DNA from: JACKHO01 sp041398745
Lineage (GTDB): Bacteria; Planctomycetota; Planctomycetia; Planctomycetales; Planctomycetaceae
Direction: 5' to 3'
NCBI GenBank assembly: GCA_041398745.1
Contig: JAWKUB010000002.1
Coordinates: 868,001-932,000, forward strand
DNA length: 64,000 bases
The notes beneath the pieces are model-generated. The model was not told the origin of the DNA, searched no databases, and worked only from the letters and a program-made list of their open reading frames with translations. Both the position numbers and the translations under genes were made by a program. Below, piece after piece: positions 54,947 to 64,000 of the stretch (positions are counted from its first letter, which is position 1; the number at the start of each line of letters is the position of its first letter).

Positions 54947-57691
54947 TTACCGCCTGAGTTCCGCTGCACTGGTCCGTTCGATGGGGGACGAAGACGCGGA
55001 CTGTGTTGGCTCATGCGATTGAGCCATGGCGTTTTCCGCGAGTGTTCGAATCCAGTCGACGGCGGGGCGGCGGCGGTGGCACCACAGCAGGTGTTCCGAT
55101 GCGAGTGCAAACTGGCCCTCGTCGTAGAGCCAGAGTCCGAGGGCCTGGTGCGCATCATACGATGAGGGATTCAATTCCAGGGCGGCCATTCCGCACTTGT
55201 AGGCCTTGTTCCTGTCTCCCAGCGCGACGTAGCACTTATGGGCGGCCAGCCATGATTCTTCGGCTTTCAGTCCATCGACCTCGATTGCATGTTGAACGTT
55301 TTCCAATGCCAACTGCTTCAGGACTTTCGAGTATCCGTATCGGTCAGGAGCTTCCCGATATGCTTCTTCCAATTGGGCCAGGCTGTCGCGGTCGATGGGG
55401 AAATTATCAAGGAAGAACGCTGCCGGAAGCAGTGGAGCGTAGGCGCGCATGAGTGACAACCGCTCGTCCGGTCCATTGACAAATCCCTTTTGCAGATACG
55501 GCAGCGCCGCCTCGACACCATCCTGTTCTGAGACATGATACGCATACGAGAACAGTACTCCGGTGTCGTATGGTCGAGTTTTCAGCGCCTGTTCCAGCAA
55601 TCGCATTTCCGATTCGCTGGATGCACCCTCGGTCCAGACCATAGAAGCGAGTTCCACGTACGAGCGGCCCTGAACGGGGCAGTAGCGAATCGATTCACGG
55701 AAGTGCTCGGCGGCGGACGCAATGAGTTTACGGTTCTCGCCGAGCACGCCCGGCTTTTCGAGCCAGGCAATGAGTTCTTCACGCTCGAAATTCGAGGCGC
55801 GAGCCGCGTCGCGCAAATGGATGAGTGGCATGGCATCATCCCGCTCCTGCTGGGAGAGCAGGAACAGTTTGTCGTAGGCCAGTCCAGCATGCATTTGCAG
55901 TTCAAACTCCGTGGGGTTCGCTTCAATACTGTCGAGTGCCGCTTTGATTTGCAGTTTGTGCAGTCGCAGCCGTTCTTCGGGGTCTTCATCTGGGGAGTCT
56001 TTCGACTCCAACAGCGACTCCGTCAACATGCGATGCGAATATGTCCGTGAGAAGGCGACTGTCTCCGTCCACTTTAGTTGGGCAATTGAAATGCAGAGCA
56101 ACAACAGTCCGGGAACAACCAGTCCCCATGAAACACGAATGGGACTGAAGAGTGGCGTTGATGATTTTTCCGTTTGCGGTTCCGATTCGCCTCCGAGCGA
56201 TATACAGCGGACCACAAGAATTCCGAGGGTGAGGACAACCATTACACAGGCTGGCGCGTACCAGACGAAGTCTGTCACGGAGTGTAAAAGGCTGATGACA
56301 AATCCCGCGAATACGGCGGCCGCGAGGCCCGCCATATCCGATGATTTTGACCAGAAGTAAACTCGGGCACACCACGAAGCGGCGAGCAACCAGAGTGCTC
56401 CAACAATACACAGTCCAGTCAGTCCGGTCTCCAGTCCAATTTGGAGATAACCACTTTCCGCGTGGCTGCAAATCTTGCCATTGTCCGGGTAGTCGTACCA
56501 CAACTTGTAGACTTGAGAGTGCGTTCCCAACCCGGTGCCGAGCAGGGGAAAGTCGTGAATACCTTTGAGGTTTGCATCCCAAATTCGTTGCCGTGCCTGG
56601 TTGTGGTCGAGTTGATCGACGTCTGATGACGTGAGTTCGACGACGTTTTGTTCGATCATTTTTGCCGCCAAATCACCGAACATCATGGTGCCGATGATTC
56701 CAGCTGTCGCCGTGATGGCCACAATGGCCGTCATGCGTGAGTCGAGCAAAGACTTCCACCACATGAGTCCCAGGAGAATGACTGTTCCCGCGAACGTCAC
56801 CGCAATTCCGCCCCGTGACATCGACAGCAATATTGCCAGTCCAGTGACCGCGAGGGATGCGACAACAAGGAGTGCCGGGAGCCGCAAGCCGCCGATTTCG
56901 CGGTACTGCCAGTCCTGATTATGGTGATGTCGTTGGTGCTTCGGTACAGCGCTGGACTGCAGACGAACGAGCATCCAAATTTGCAGTGGCACGCTCATGG
57001 CCAGGAAATTGGCGAAGTGATTGGCGTTGGAAAATCCCCCCACCGCGGCAAACTTAGTTGTTGCCTGCGCGTGACGATAGAACCAGAAGTATTTGCCATT
57101 GCTCGTGGCGAACTGGAGAATACCGAACGCCGCCATGACGACCGCTCCGCCGATGAGCAGCGAGGCCAGGTATTGCACGTCCTGCCATGTCTCCACTCGC
57201 TGGAGCAAAATGAAGAACAAGACCACGCACGCCAACAGCGTCGATACGTGGCTCCAGGTTATGTAGGGAGCCAGACTCACCGTTTGCCAGGCTTCCAGTC
57301 CCAAGACGGGATCGGGCGTCCCCCACAACAAAGGAATGATGTCTGGCAGCTTCGGGGAAATTCGGCCCAGCAGCGACTGTGATATTGGCATCAACTGGAA
57401 AACCACCAATCCAATGCCGGACAGTATCAAGAGTTCAGCGCCGGAGAATCTCCAGCCTGGCTGATCAGCACGGAATTGATGAACGGCCCAGGCAACAGCG
57501 GCGACCCCTGCGAGAATTGCCAGCACCAACTGGCCAAGCGGTTCACGTCCTCCCATGAAGAAGGGAGCGACAACCAGAGTCCCCACGAGACAACAGTCGA
57601 CGACCACTTTTGCCCACGATACCGGCGCTGTCGTGTTCCAGCGTTCTGGTCCACGAGAGTGGCGATGACGGGAATGAGCATGTGAAGACAT
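54947..57691 (-). CDS. O-antigen ligase/Wzy-like membrane protein with TPR-like C-terminus
   Basis: A 914-residue protein. After a His/Arg-rich N-terminus it has about 11-12 hydrophobic helices (roughly 30-560), with a large periplasmic loop containing GISKLPDIIPLLWGTPD-like residues near the start. The Wzy_C/O-antigen-ligase mark is the segment LGTGLGTHSQVYKLWYDYPD followed by AESGYLQIGLETGLTGL. The C-terminal ~330 residues are a helical tetratricopeptide-like array (for example RSYVELASMVWTEG, HKCYVALGDRNKAYKCGMAAL, SYDAHQALGLWLYDEGQF). It is 26 bases after the BY-kinase gene. Likely role: polymerising or attaching polysaccharide chains. Length with a TPR tail is typical of planctomycetes. 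Confidence 0.82.
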   Translation of the reverse strand: MSSHAHSRHRHSRGPERWNTTAPVSWAKVVVDCCLVGTLVVAPFFMGGREPLGQLVLAILAGVAAVAWAVHQFRADQPGWRFSGAELLILSGIGLVVFQLMPISQSLLGRISPKLPDIIPLLWGTPDPVLGLEAWQTVSLAPYITWSHVSTLLACVVLFFILLQRVETWQDVQYLASLLIGGAVVMAAFGILQFATSNGKYFWFYRHAQATTKFAAVGGFSNANHFANFLAMSVPLQIWMLVRLQSSAVPKHQRHHHNQDWQYREIGGLRLPALLVVASLAVTGLAILLSMSRGGIAVTFAGTVILLGLMWWKSLLDSRMTAIVAITATAGIIGTMMFGDLAAKMIEQNVVELTSSDVDQLDHNQARQRIWDANLKGIHDFPLLGTGLGTHSQVYKLWYDYPDNGKICSHAESGYLQIGLETGLTGLCIVGALWLLAASWCARVYFWSKSSDMAGLAAAVFAGFVISLLHSVTDFVWYAPACVMVVLTLGILVVRCISLGGESEPQTEKSSTPLFSPIRVSWGLVVPGLLLLCISIAQLKWTETVAFSRTYSHRMLTESLLESKDSPDEDPEERLRLHKLQIKAALDSIEANPTEFELQMHAGLAYDKLFLLSQQERDDAMPLIHLRDAARASNFEREELIAWLEKPGVLGENRKLIASAAEHFRESIRYCPVQGRSYVELASMVWTEGASSESEMRLLEQALKTRPYDTGVLFSYAYHVSEQDGVEAALPYLQKGFVNGPDERLSLMRAYAPLLPAAFFLDNFPIDRDSLAQLEEAYREAPDRYGYSKVLKQLALENVQHAIEVDGLKAEESWLAAHKCYVALGDRNKAYKCGMAALELNPSSYDAHQALGLWLYDEGQFALASEHLLWCHRRRPAVDWIRTLAENAMAQSHEPTQSASSSPIERTSAAELRR

Positions 57692-57717
57692 TGAACTTAC
57701 AAAGCAACTCCAAGAAA

Positions 57718-60003
57718 TCAGGCGGCCCGCTTCACAGGGACTGTAACTCGCTTCGGCGGTGCCGGATGCGACGCGTCAGAGTCGTCGTGGCCGTACCCTT
57801 CGCCGTATCCGTAACCGTATCCATAGCCGTATGCGTAATCGCCACCGCTCTTCGGCTCGACGTGGTTCACAACAATTCCGAGGAGATTGCAGCCCAGCGA
57901 CGTGAGTGCTTCGGCTGCTCGAATGACCATTTTACGACGGTTCTTATCGGGACGAACGGTCAGGAGCGCCGCATCGACGAGACGACCAATCACCTGCACG
58001 TCGGCTACCGCGAGTGACGGTGGAGCGTCGATGAGAAGTTGATCGTACCGCCCTTCTGCCCAGGCAATGAGTTCGGAAAGTCGATCCCCCGTGAGCAGTT
58101 CCACAGGATTCATGGGGCGAGGACCCGCGGGGATGACGTCGAGTCCGTCGAGTCCCGTTGGGATGACATGTCGTTCGGCAATATCCCAGACGGGACGAAT
58201 GTCTTTGAGGATGTTCGATAGGCCAGGTGCTGCACTGTGTTCAAACAAACGCGTTAATCCCGGGCGTCGCATATCGCCATCGATCATGAGGGTGCGTTTT
58301 CCCGCTTGCGCGAAGGCCACTCCCAGGCTGGCGAGCACCGTTGTTTTTCCGTCGCTTGGTTCGGTGCTGGAAATGGTAATACGTTTCAAGTCTTCCGTGT
58401 GGAAATCGATGGCCGTGCGCAATGTGCGGAACGCTTCCGATTCCACACTATTTGGCTTGGCATAGGGATAAAGTGACTCCAACCCCGACGGTGCCAGAAA
58501 CGGCAACTTGCGAATCATGGCGAGAATTGGTGTGCCAATGGTCAAACGCAAGTCATCTGGTGAGTGGAAACGGTCATCGACGAAGTCGAGGACATAGACA
58601 ACCATGCACCCCATTAGCACACCAGCCACCAAGCCCATGGCCGCCGTCGACGCCAGTTTCGGCGTGACAGGGCGTCGATCAATTTTGGGCGGTGAAATGG
58701 GGGAAACCTGTACTCCGCTTTCCTTCGACAGGTTGCGGGCGTCGATGCCCTCCATCACTTTGGCATAGCTGTCGCGTGCCCGTTGCAAGTCGCCCTGCAA
58801 TACGGCAATTCGATTGAGTTTGCTCTCAATTTGAAGTGCTTCCTGCTGGGCCGCCTGAAACGCCAGATAGGCTTGCTGTTGATGTTGATAGTGGACTTCA
58901 TAACGTCGCTTTGCCAGCTCCAACAGGAGTGGTGCCAAATCGCGACTGCTCATTTGGTTGAGCCCATCGCTTTGAGCGCGGCGATGCTGCGCGAGGAATT
59001 GCGTAGCCTCATCAATCCGCTGTTGAAGTTCGAGGACTTCGGGGTTGTTTCGTCCGTGCGTCTGCAGCAACTTACTTAGCTGCGACTTATATTCAATAAC
59101 GTTCTCGTAGACGCGGCCTAGCGTATACACATCCTGTCCGCCAACGCCCAAGTGAGTTTGAATGATTTTGCTGCCCAGTTCCTGGTCGAAGGCGGAAGCG
59201 AATGCCTGCAAGTCTTCTCCACGCTGATTCGCCTGCGTAATTGCCAACAGCAGGGCTTGCGAATCGTAGGCGAGCTTTTGAGCTTCGACGTAAGCCGAAT
59301 TCAATTCTCTTACGCGTTCCGCGAGTACGTTCGTAGGCTGATCGTCCGAGCTGAACAGCACTTGTGAGCTGTTCTTGAGTGACTCAAGTTCCGCCTCGAT
59401 TTGCTTGATATCGTTCTCACCCTTGATCTTCCCCTCTTGCAGAATGCGAAGGAATTCCTGCATTTGCACGTGGTGCAGGCTGTTCATTTCCGTGAGGTAG
59501 GCCGTCAGCAGCGCATCCACCACCACATAGGCTGTTTCGGGGTTCTCCGACCGGAACGACACGGTCATGGAGTTTGTGTTTCGCAATGTTGAAATCGACA
59601 TCCGTCGCCGGAACTGCTCCAGCCATTGCTCGGGTTCGGCATTGAATACGTCGACGAGATGTTCCTCAGGCAATGATTTCAGCGTCGCCTTCAAAACTCG
59701 ATCTGACTGCATAATCCGCTCGTAGTTCGGCATTTGCGAAGTCAGTTCTTTGTGGTCGCCGCCTTGGTCATCATCGAGCACATTGCCCCCGGCGTTGAGG
59801 AAAATGAGTTCAGCTTTCGACTCATAAAGCCTAGTCGCCGTCATGTAATACAGCGCAGCCAGCGAAAGCGTGAACATGAGCGACACAACCAGCACCCACT
59901 TCCGTCGCAACACGGAGCGGTAGAACCGCAGCGCGGTGGCCAGAATGTCGATCGATTCGCCTTGTCCGCCTAAGACGTCTTGCGGTAGTTCAGTTGAACT
60001 CAT
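57718..60003 (-). CDS. Wzz/BY-kinase fusion (exopolysaccharide tyrosine autokinase)
   Basis: A 761-residue inner-membrane protein. Residues ~36-54 and ~455-480 are membrane helices flanking a coiled-coil Wzz chain-length domain. The kinase half has a variant Walker A SSTEPSDGKTTV (~547-555), Walker A' LMIDGDMRRPG (~572-582) and Walker B QLLIDAPP (~656). The C-terminus holds a tyrosine cluster with regular YG steps (YAYGYGYGYGYGEGYG, 723-738), the site of autophosphorylation. ATG 60003 is used; the frame opens at 60159 with non-coding-looking sequence. It controls polysaccharide length or export. The ligase gene follows by 26 bases. Confidence 0.9.
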   Translation of the reverse strand: MSSTELPQDVLGGQGESIDILATALRFYRSVLRRKWVLVVSLMFTLSLAALYYMTATRLYESKAELIFLNAGGNVLDDDQGGDHKELTSQMPNYERIMQSDRVLKATLKSLPEEHLVDVFNAEPEQWLEQFRRRMSISTLRNTNSMTVSFRSENPETAYVVVDALLTAYLTEMNSLHHVQMQEFLRILQEGKIKGENDIKQIEAELESLKNSSQVLFSSDDQPTNVLAERVRELNSAYVEAQKLAYDSQALLLAITQANQRGEDLQAFASAFDQELGSKIIQTHLGVGGQDVYTLGRVYENVIEYKSQLSKLLQTHGRNNPEVLELQQRIDEATQFLAQHRRAQSDGLNQMSSRDLAPLLLELAKRRYEVHYQHQQQAYLAFQAAQQEALQIESKLNRIAVLQGDLQRARDSYAKVMEGIDARNLSKESGVQVSPISPPKIDRRPVTPKLASTAAMGLVAGVLMGCMVVYVLDFVDDRFHSPDDLRLTIGTPILAMIRKLPFLAPSGLESLYPYAKPNSVESEAFRTLRTAIDFHTEDLKRITISSTEPSDGKTTVLASLGVAFAQAGKRTLMIDGDMRRPGLTRLFEHSAAPGLSNILKDIRPVWDIAERHVIPTGLDGLDVIPAGPRPMNPVELLTGDRLSELIAWAEGRYDQLLIDAPPSLAVADVQVIGRLVDAALLTVRPDKNRRKMVIRAAEALTSLGCNLLGIVVNHVEPKSGGDYAYGYGYGYGYGEGYGHDDSDASHPAPPKRVTVPVKRAA

Positions 60004-60202
60004 TGTGTTGGCATCCCTGCCGTCATGAGTGGGGTCAACAAGCGTAATTTCCGTGGTATGAAGCCGTTTCGACGCAACATCATTTCGCGCGCAAAAACAC
60101 TTCGGGCCGGAAACGTAAGTTTTTTGCCGATTCAGGGCCAGACCAGTTTGCCCCGTCACGGAATCCTATGTGATTGAACAGTTTGCGAATCCGGCCAATG
60201 GA

Positions 60203-61258
60203 CTAAAACAACCGCAACTGCCCACGTCTGGGTTGTGGTGGCTTGAACAGTGTAGTGTCGAAGCCTGGCAGCTTGTCGAAATTGAGTTTCTTGCGAAACA
60301 CCTGAAACATTGTCCGAATCTGCTCTGCCATCTTCCCGGTGCCAGACATCCTTTTCCCCCAGCGAGATTCACTCAACTCGCCGTCGTGCGTGCTCCGGAT
60401 GAGTTGCTCGACTTTGTCCGCCTTCAGGGGCTGCGTCCGCTTCAGCCATTCAAGGAATACTGGCTCGACGGTCAACGGCAGTCGCAGCAGTGTATAACGT
60501 GCGTCGAGTGCGCCGGCGACACGAGCTTCTTTCAGAATGTGTGGGACTTCGTGATCAGTCAACCCCGGAATGATGGGGGCCACCATGACGCGGACTGGGA
60601 CGCCTGCTTCGGTAAGCATTTTGACGGCCCGCAATCGCGCTGCCGGCATGCTGCAACGCGGCTCCATGTCACGTGACAACTCGGAGTTGAGCGTTGTAAT
60701 CGAAATGTTTACCTGCACGAGCCTCTGCCGGGCCATAGCACTGAGCAAATCGACATCGCGCACGACAAGTGCATTCTTCGTAATAATTGCAACGCTTTGA
60801 TTGCATTCGGCGGCCACTTCCAGGCACTGCCGCGTCAGTCGGAATTCCCGTTCAGCGGGCTGGTAACAGTCAGTTACGCCGCTGAACATAATGGGGACGG
60901 CATCCCACGAGTCGCGCCCCAAAAACTCACGCAACAATTTTCCCGCCTGCCGCTTCACCAGAATTTTCGTCTCAAAATCGAGTCCCGCATTCAGCCCCAG
61001 ATATTCGTGATACGGCCTGGCGTAGCAATACGAACAACCGTGCGCACAGCCCCGGTAAGGATTCACGCTGTACAGAAACGGAATGTCCGGCGAGTTGTTT
61101 TTGACGACAAGGGATTTCGAGTCGTCGTCGATGTACTCAATGGCCCGGTTCGTCAGCCCGTGAAGATGCTCTTCGTCCCATTCCAAATGCTCCAAATCCA
61201 GCTCGCGATGAACTGTTTCAAATCGATTCGGCGGGTCGATGTTTGATCCGTGACGCAT
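60203..61258 (-). CDS. PA0069-type radical SAM protein
   Basis: A 351-residue protein with a radical SAM cluster motif CAHGCSYCYA (C-x3-C-x2-C). The rest matches the PA0069/SPL-related family: NPYRGCAHGCSYCYARPYHEY, GVTDCYQPAEREFRLTR, ITKNALVVRD, VNISITTLN and APIIPGLTDHEVPHIL. Members are related to spore photoproduct lyase but their reaction is not established. ATG 61258 is a clear start with no extension. It faces the ankyrin gene divergently across 60 bases. Confidence 0.9.
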   Translation of the reverse strand: MRHGSNIDPPNRFETVHRELDLEHLEWDEEHLHGLTNRAIEYIDDDSKSLVVKNNSPDIPFLYSVNPYRGCAHGCSYCYARPYHEYLGLNAGLDFETKILVKRQAGKLLREFLGRDSWDAVPIMFSGVTDCYQPAEREFRLTRQCLEVAAECNQSVAIITKNALVVRDVDLLSAMARQRLVQVNISITTLNSELSRDMEPRCSMPAARLRAVKMLTEAGVPVRVMVAPIIPGLTDHEVPHILKEARVAGALDARYTLLRLPLTVEPVFLEWLKRTQPLKADKVEQLIRSTHDGELSESRWGKRMSGTGKMAEQIRTMFQVFRKKLNFDKLPGFDTTLFKPPQPRRGQLRLF

Positions 61259-61318
61259 GATTGCTCGTATCCGAGTTGGAACACTTAATGCTACTATTGT
61301 CGCAAGTCTCTCCGCAGA

Positions 61319-62119
61319 ATGAAGTCAATTCCTCGAAAGACACTTTGGCAACCCGAGTTCGACGGCAGTGCGATGTCCGAACACAATCCAGCGTACCTTG
61401 AATTGGTACGGGCTTATGAAATGGTCGTTTCCTCTGCAAATCTGGAAGCGGCCCTCCAGTCACTTCCAAAGTCGGAACATCCTCGGGAGGGTTTGATTGG
61501 CGGAATCATGTGGCATGCAGTCGGGCTTGAAGACTGGAATTGTGCCACTGCGTGTTTCACGCTGCTGGGAGGGATAAATCAAGTTGAGCCCAACGACCTT
61601 TACGAAGCCGGAATGCTGGAAGAATTCATGGGCTCCTTCGGTGATGTTCCGAACACACTCGCATGGGCTTTGGACATGGGGGCGAACATCTCGCGACGCG
61701 GCACCAACGACTGGACTCCATTGCACTACGCGGCCGCGCGAAACTATTCGAAATGTGTTGCGCTGCTACTCAAACGCGGTGCTGATGCGAACGCGCGAAC
61801 GAATATCGACGAATACACAACTCCCATTGAGGAAGCTGCCCTGCTAGGAAGCCATGAGTCGGTGGAGGTGCTTCTGGAGCATGAGGTCCCACGTCGAAAT
61901 GCAGCAAAATTCGCACGCTCTCGTGGCCATGCAGTGTTAGCACAGTTCATCGACACGTTCGATGTGCACGCAAAGCAGTGGTCTGTGTGGCGGCAGGGGG
62001 ATGATGGAAACGCCTTTCGAATGCGCAGAAAGCTAAGCAAGAAAGCGGCTGAAAAAGTGGTGGAGGAATTCGAGCGGCGAGGACACAAGCAGCTCTATTG
62101 GATTGCCAAAGACAGTTAG
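61319..62119 (+). CDS. Ankyrin-repeat protein
   Basis: A 266-residue protein with at least two ankyrin repeats, most clearly NDWTPLHYAAARNYSKCVALLLKRGADAN (about 130-158) followed by EYTTPIEEAALLGSHESVEVLLEHEVP. A further degenerate repeat precedes them (DVPNTLAWALDMGAN). The C-terminal part is basic (FRMRRKLSKKAAEKVVEEFERRG). No signal peptide is visible. ATG 61319 and the internal ATG 61373 both lack a clear ribosome binding site. Partner unknown. Confidence 0.75.
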   Translation: MKSIPRKTLWQPEFDGSAMSEHNPAYLELVRAYEMVVSSANLEAALQSLPKSEHPREGLIGGIMWHAVGLEDWNCATACFTLLGGINQVEPNDLYEAGMLEEFMGSFGDVPNTLAWALDMGANISRRGTNDWTPLHYAAARNYSKCVALLLKRGADANARTNIDEYTTPIEEAALLGSHESVEVLLEHEVPRRNAAKFARSRGHAVLAQFIDTFDVHAKQWSVWRQGDDGNAFRMRRKLSKKAAEKVVEEFERRGHKQLYWIAKDS

Positions 62120-62176
62120 CTATCAACTCGCCCGTCTCCCATATTCCTTAATTCTGATTATCGATCACTCAGTCCC

Positions 62177-62899
62177 ATGCCTCAACCAACTCTCACTCGC
62201 CAGCAGGTTCGACTTGTCGATCAAATTGCCATCGACGAATTTCGCGTACCGGGCGTGGTGCTTATGGAGAATGCGGGACGGGGGTGTGCCGAGTTGCTGC
62301 TGCGACAGAATGTTCAGGGGGCGGTCGCGATTTGCTGCGGCAAAGGAAACAACGGCGGAGACGGCTTTGTCATTGCTCGCCACTTGCGGCTGGCCGGAAT
62401 TGAGGCACGACTCATTTTGTTTGCTAATCCCGAGTCACTGACGGGCGACGCGAAAACAAACTACGAAATTGCCGTGCAATTCGGAATTCCGTTAACTGTT
62501 GTCGACATCACAGCGACGCCGGAACAGATTAAGGAAGACGCGAAACGGCTTCTCAAAGGTGCAGACTGGATTGTTGACGCCCTGCTTGGAACCGGAGTAC
62601 GCGGCACGGTCAATCCGTTATTCGCAGCGGTCATTCACGCCATGAACGAATCGCCCGGAAAGCGGCTGGCAGTTGACGTTCCCTCGGGTTTGGATTGCGA
62701 CACCGGCAAACCACTCGGCACCGCGGTCGAGGCGCAACTCACGGCAACGTTCTTCGCAGCCAAACCGGGTCTTGTGGTTTCCGATGCGAGTCAATTCGTC
62801 GGCGAATTGCATGTGCTGCACATTGGCATTCCGGTTGACGCCGTTCTCTCACGTCTCAAGGAGAGCCAGGTTGACAGGCTTGGGGATGGCAGGCCATGA
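62177..62899 (+). CDS. nnrE: NAD(P)H-hydrate epimerase (YjeF N-terminal domain)
   Basis: A 240-residue epimerase that repairs damaged (hydrated) NADH and NADPH. The YjeF_N marks are RLVDQIAIDEFRVPGVVLMENAG, then AICCGKGNNGGDGFVIARHL, IVDALLGTGVRG, LAVDVPSGLDCDTGKP and ATFFAAKPGLVV. It lacks the C-terminal dehydratase domain of the E. coli fusion, as is common for stand-alone epimerases. ATG 62177 is used. It is followed after 51 bases by the broken membrane-protein gene. Confidence 0.93.
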   Translation: MPQPTLTRQQVRLVDQIAIDEFRVPGVVLMENAGRGCAELLLRQNVQGAVAICCGKGNNGGDGFVIARHLRLAGIEARLILFANPESLTGDAKTNYEIAVQFGIPLTVVDITATPEQIKEDAKRLLKGADWIVDALLGTGVRGTVNPLFAAVIHAMNESPGKRLAVDVPSGLDCDTGKPLGTAVEAQLTATFFAAKPGLVVSDASQFVGELHVLHIGIPVDAVLSRLKESQVDRLGDGRP

Positions 62900-62950
62900 T
62901 TCTTTATTGCCGTTAGCTGAGTAGTTAGACGTTGTTTTCAAAAGCAATCC

Positions 62951-63374
62951 ATGACAACTCAATCGCTCGAGTTACCGGAAAAAGTGTGTCAGGCATTTGT
63001 CGCTGAATTGAAATCGCTGGCGATATTCGGGTTTGACAAGCCCAAGCCCGATGAGCTCCACGCGTGCCTGTTTAAACAAACACAATCTGCTGCGATGCAG
63101 TTCTTTTTGTGTATCGTTCTGTGGGTGTTTGCGTGCGGCGGCCTGTGGTTCTTGGGGGGGGTATGCGAATCCGCCGGGAAGACCACCATTTGGGCTGATG
63201 TACACCGGGTTTGGCATTCTTACAACAGTGCAGGTTCTCTTCCTCTACTACCGCCGAATGGCCAGCTACGAGTTCTTGCTGCGGCAGTACAACATCACAG
63301 CGGCGATGTATTCTGCCCTGAAAGACGAACTGCCGAGTGAACCTGCGTCAGTCGAAATGGAACTGGTCAATTGA
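62951..63374 (+). pseudogene. Small membrane protein gene with a frameshift in a G8 run
   Basis: Two overlapping reading frames look like one gene. The first, from ATG 62951, encodes a soluble N-terminus and the start of a membrane helix (FFLCIVLWVFACGGLWFLGG). The run of eight G at 63154-63161 breaks the frame. If one G were removed the reading would continue as YANPPGRPPFGLMYTGFGILTTVQVLFLYYRRM and then RQYNITAAMYSALKDELPSE to a TGA at 63372-63374. The joined protein is ~140 residues with two membrane helices. Both halves show matching character at the junction (GG then YANPP), which supports a real single gene. It could be a sequencing error, a pseudogene or phase-variable. Function unknown. 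Confidence 0.7.
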
Positions 63375-63380
63375 TTGGCA

Positions 63381-63953
63381 ATGAAATTGAATATCGTCAA
63401 GCGGCTGCTCGGCCAGCCATCGCCATTGCCGGTCATCATCGCTATCGATGGACGCGGCGGAGCAGGGAAGTCGACGCTGGCTCGACAAATCGCCAGCGAA
63501 CTTGGGGGAACTATACTCCAAGGTGATGACTTCTACGCGGTGATGTCGGACGAGCAACGGTTCACCCTCTCACCGCAGGCCGGGTACGAGCAACTGTTTG
63601 ACTGGCAGCAAATGCGAGACGTCCTGCAAAGGTTGAGACAGGAAAAGCCGGCAACCTTTCGCAAGTTCGACTGGCAATAGGGCCACCTTGCCGAAGTACC
63701 ATCCGAAATCGGAGTCGAGAAACTCCTGATTGTCGAAGGAGTCTACTCCTGCCGTCCCGAACTACGGGACTTGTACGACGCTACCATTCTGGTTGCCACT
63801 GACTCGCAAACATGTCGACAGCGCATCCAGGACCGTGGCGAGAATAGCCAGGAGGAAATCGACATGTGGTGCCGTGCAGAGGAGTGGTACTTTGAACAGG
63901 TTCTTGATCCAGGTGTGTTTGACATTGTCGTAGCGCCACCTTGCCTGCATTAA
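63381..63953 (+). pseudogene. P-loop (uridine-kinase-like) gene interrupted by an amber codon
   Basis: One frame runs from ATG 63381 to a TAA at 63951-63953, about 190 codons, with a single in-frame TAG at codon 100 (63678-63680). The first half has Walker A GRGGAGKSTLA (24-34) and the substrate motif LQGDDFYAV (47-54). The second half continues smoothly with EIGVEKLLIVEGVYSCRPEL, ATDSQTCRQRIQDRG and EEWYFEQVLDPGVFDIVV, as in uridine-kinase-type nucleoside or small-molecule kinases. The codon before the stop is in FDWQ, then GHLAEVP resumes the family pattern. Candidate explanations are a nonsense mutation, a base-call error or readthrough. The frame ends near the window edge. Confidence 0.75.
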
Positions 63954-64000
63954 AACGGCAAGGTCAGATTGTTGGCACTGATTCCGCCGCTAGCTTGGCG

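Overview
This window most likely comes from the chromosome of a planctomycete (order Planctomycetales). The evidence is a DUF1559-type prepilin with the fused cleavage motif and H-x-G signature (27063-27935), EF-hand secreted proteins, very large glycine-rich secretin-like proteins, a membrane-anchored squalene-cyclase-like protein next to ExbD, a Hanks-type kinase next to accD, and two groEL genes. Base composition is moderate to high GC and coding density is normal. I see no phage, insertion sequence, CRISPR array or plasmid genes, so this looks like ordinary chromosome carrying lineage-specific modules.

Layout. 1-5.6 kb: end of a probable MoxR-type ATPase gene, accD with a protein kinase gene, lipA, an alpha/beta-fold hydrolase whose 3' end runs antisense into a tRNA-Asp gene, and a Tat-exported sugar isomerase-like protein. 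5.8-14.9 kb: a GspE/PilB ATPase, a giant secretin-N-domain protein, an EF-hand protein, a zinc-ribbon protein and a putative outer-membrane protein. 15-21.8 kb: gamma-glutamyltransferase, an HtpG-like chaperone, a GT39-like membrane glycosyltransferase and a second EF-hand protein. 22-27.9 kb: a compact operon with three successive GspF-like membrane proteins and four prepilin-like proteins. Together with the GspE and secretin-like genes at 6-11 kb it suggests a planctomycete type II secretion/type IV pilus-like machine.

28-36.5 kb: MGMT-like protein, dnaE, a GT4 glycosyltransferase, and an ExbD plus membrane/cyclase-like gene pair. 36.8-41.2 kb (all minus strand): SRPBCC protein, queF, a btaB-like and btaA-like pair for betaine lipid synthesis, and dnaJ. 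41.4-45.2 kb: a chaperonin cluster read groEL-groES-groEL, closed by a strong intrinsic terminator before dnaJ. 45.6-49 kb: FAD oxidoreductase, DUF1365 and cyclopropane-fatty-acid-synthase genes, a lipid-modification operon. 49-52.1 kb: pdxA, a phosphoesterase, an esterase and a secreted protein. 52.2-60 kb (minus): an exopolysaccharide locus with a BY-kinase/Wzz protein, an O-antigen-ligase-like protein with a TPR-like tail, a double periplasmic binding protein and a GT4 enzyme. 60.2-64 kb: PA0069-type radical SAM protein, ankyrin protein, NAD(P)H-hydrate epimerase, and two neighbouring genes that are both broken, one by a G8 frameshift and one by an in-frame amber codon.

No single module is clearly an undescribed defence or mobile system. 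The most unusual items are the triple-GspF/pseudopilin operon with its detached ATPase and barrel-less secretin-like partner, the fused double binding protein in the polysaccharide operon, the ExbD/cyclase pair without ExbB, and the two adjacent broken genes at the right end. Product names rest on motifs read by eye; no database search was run.
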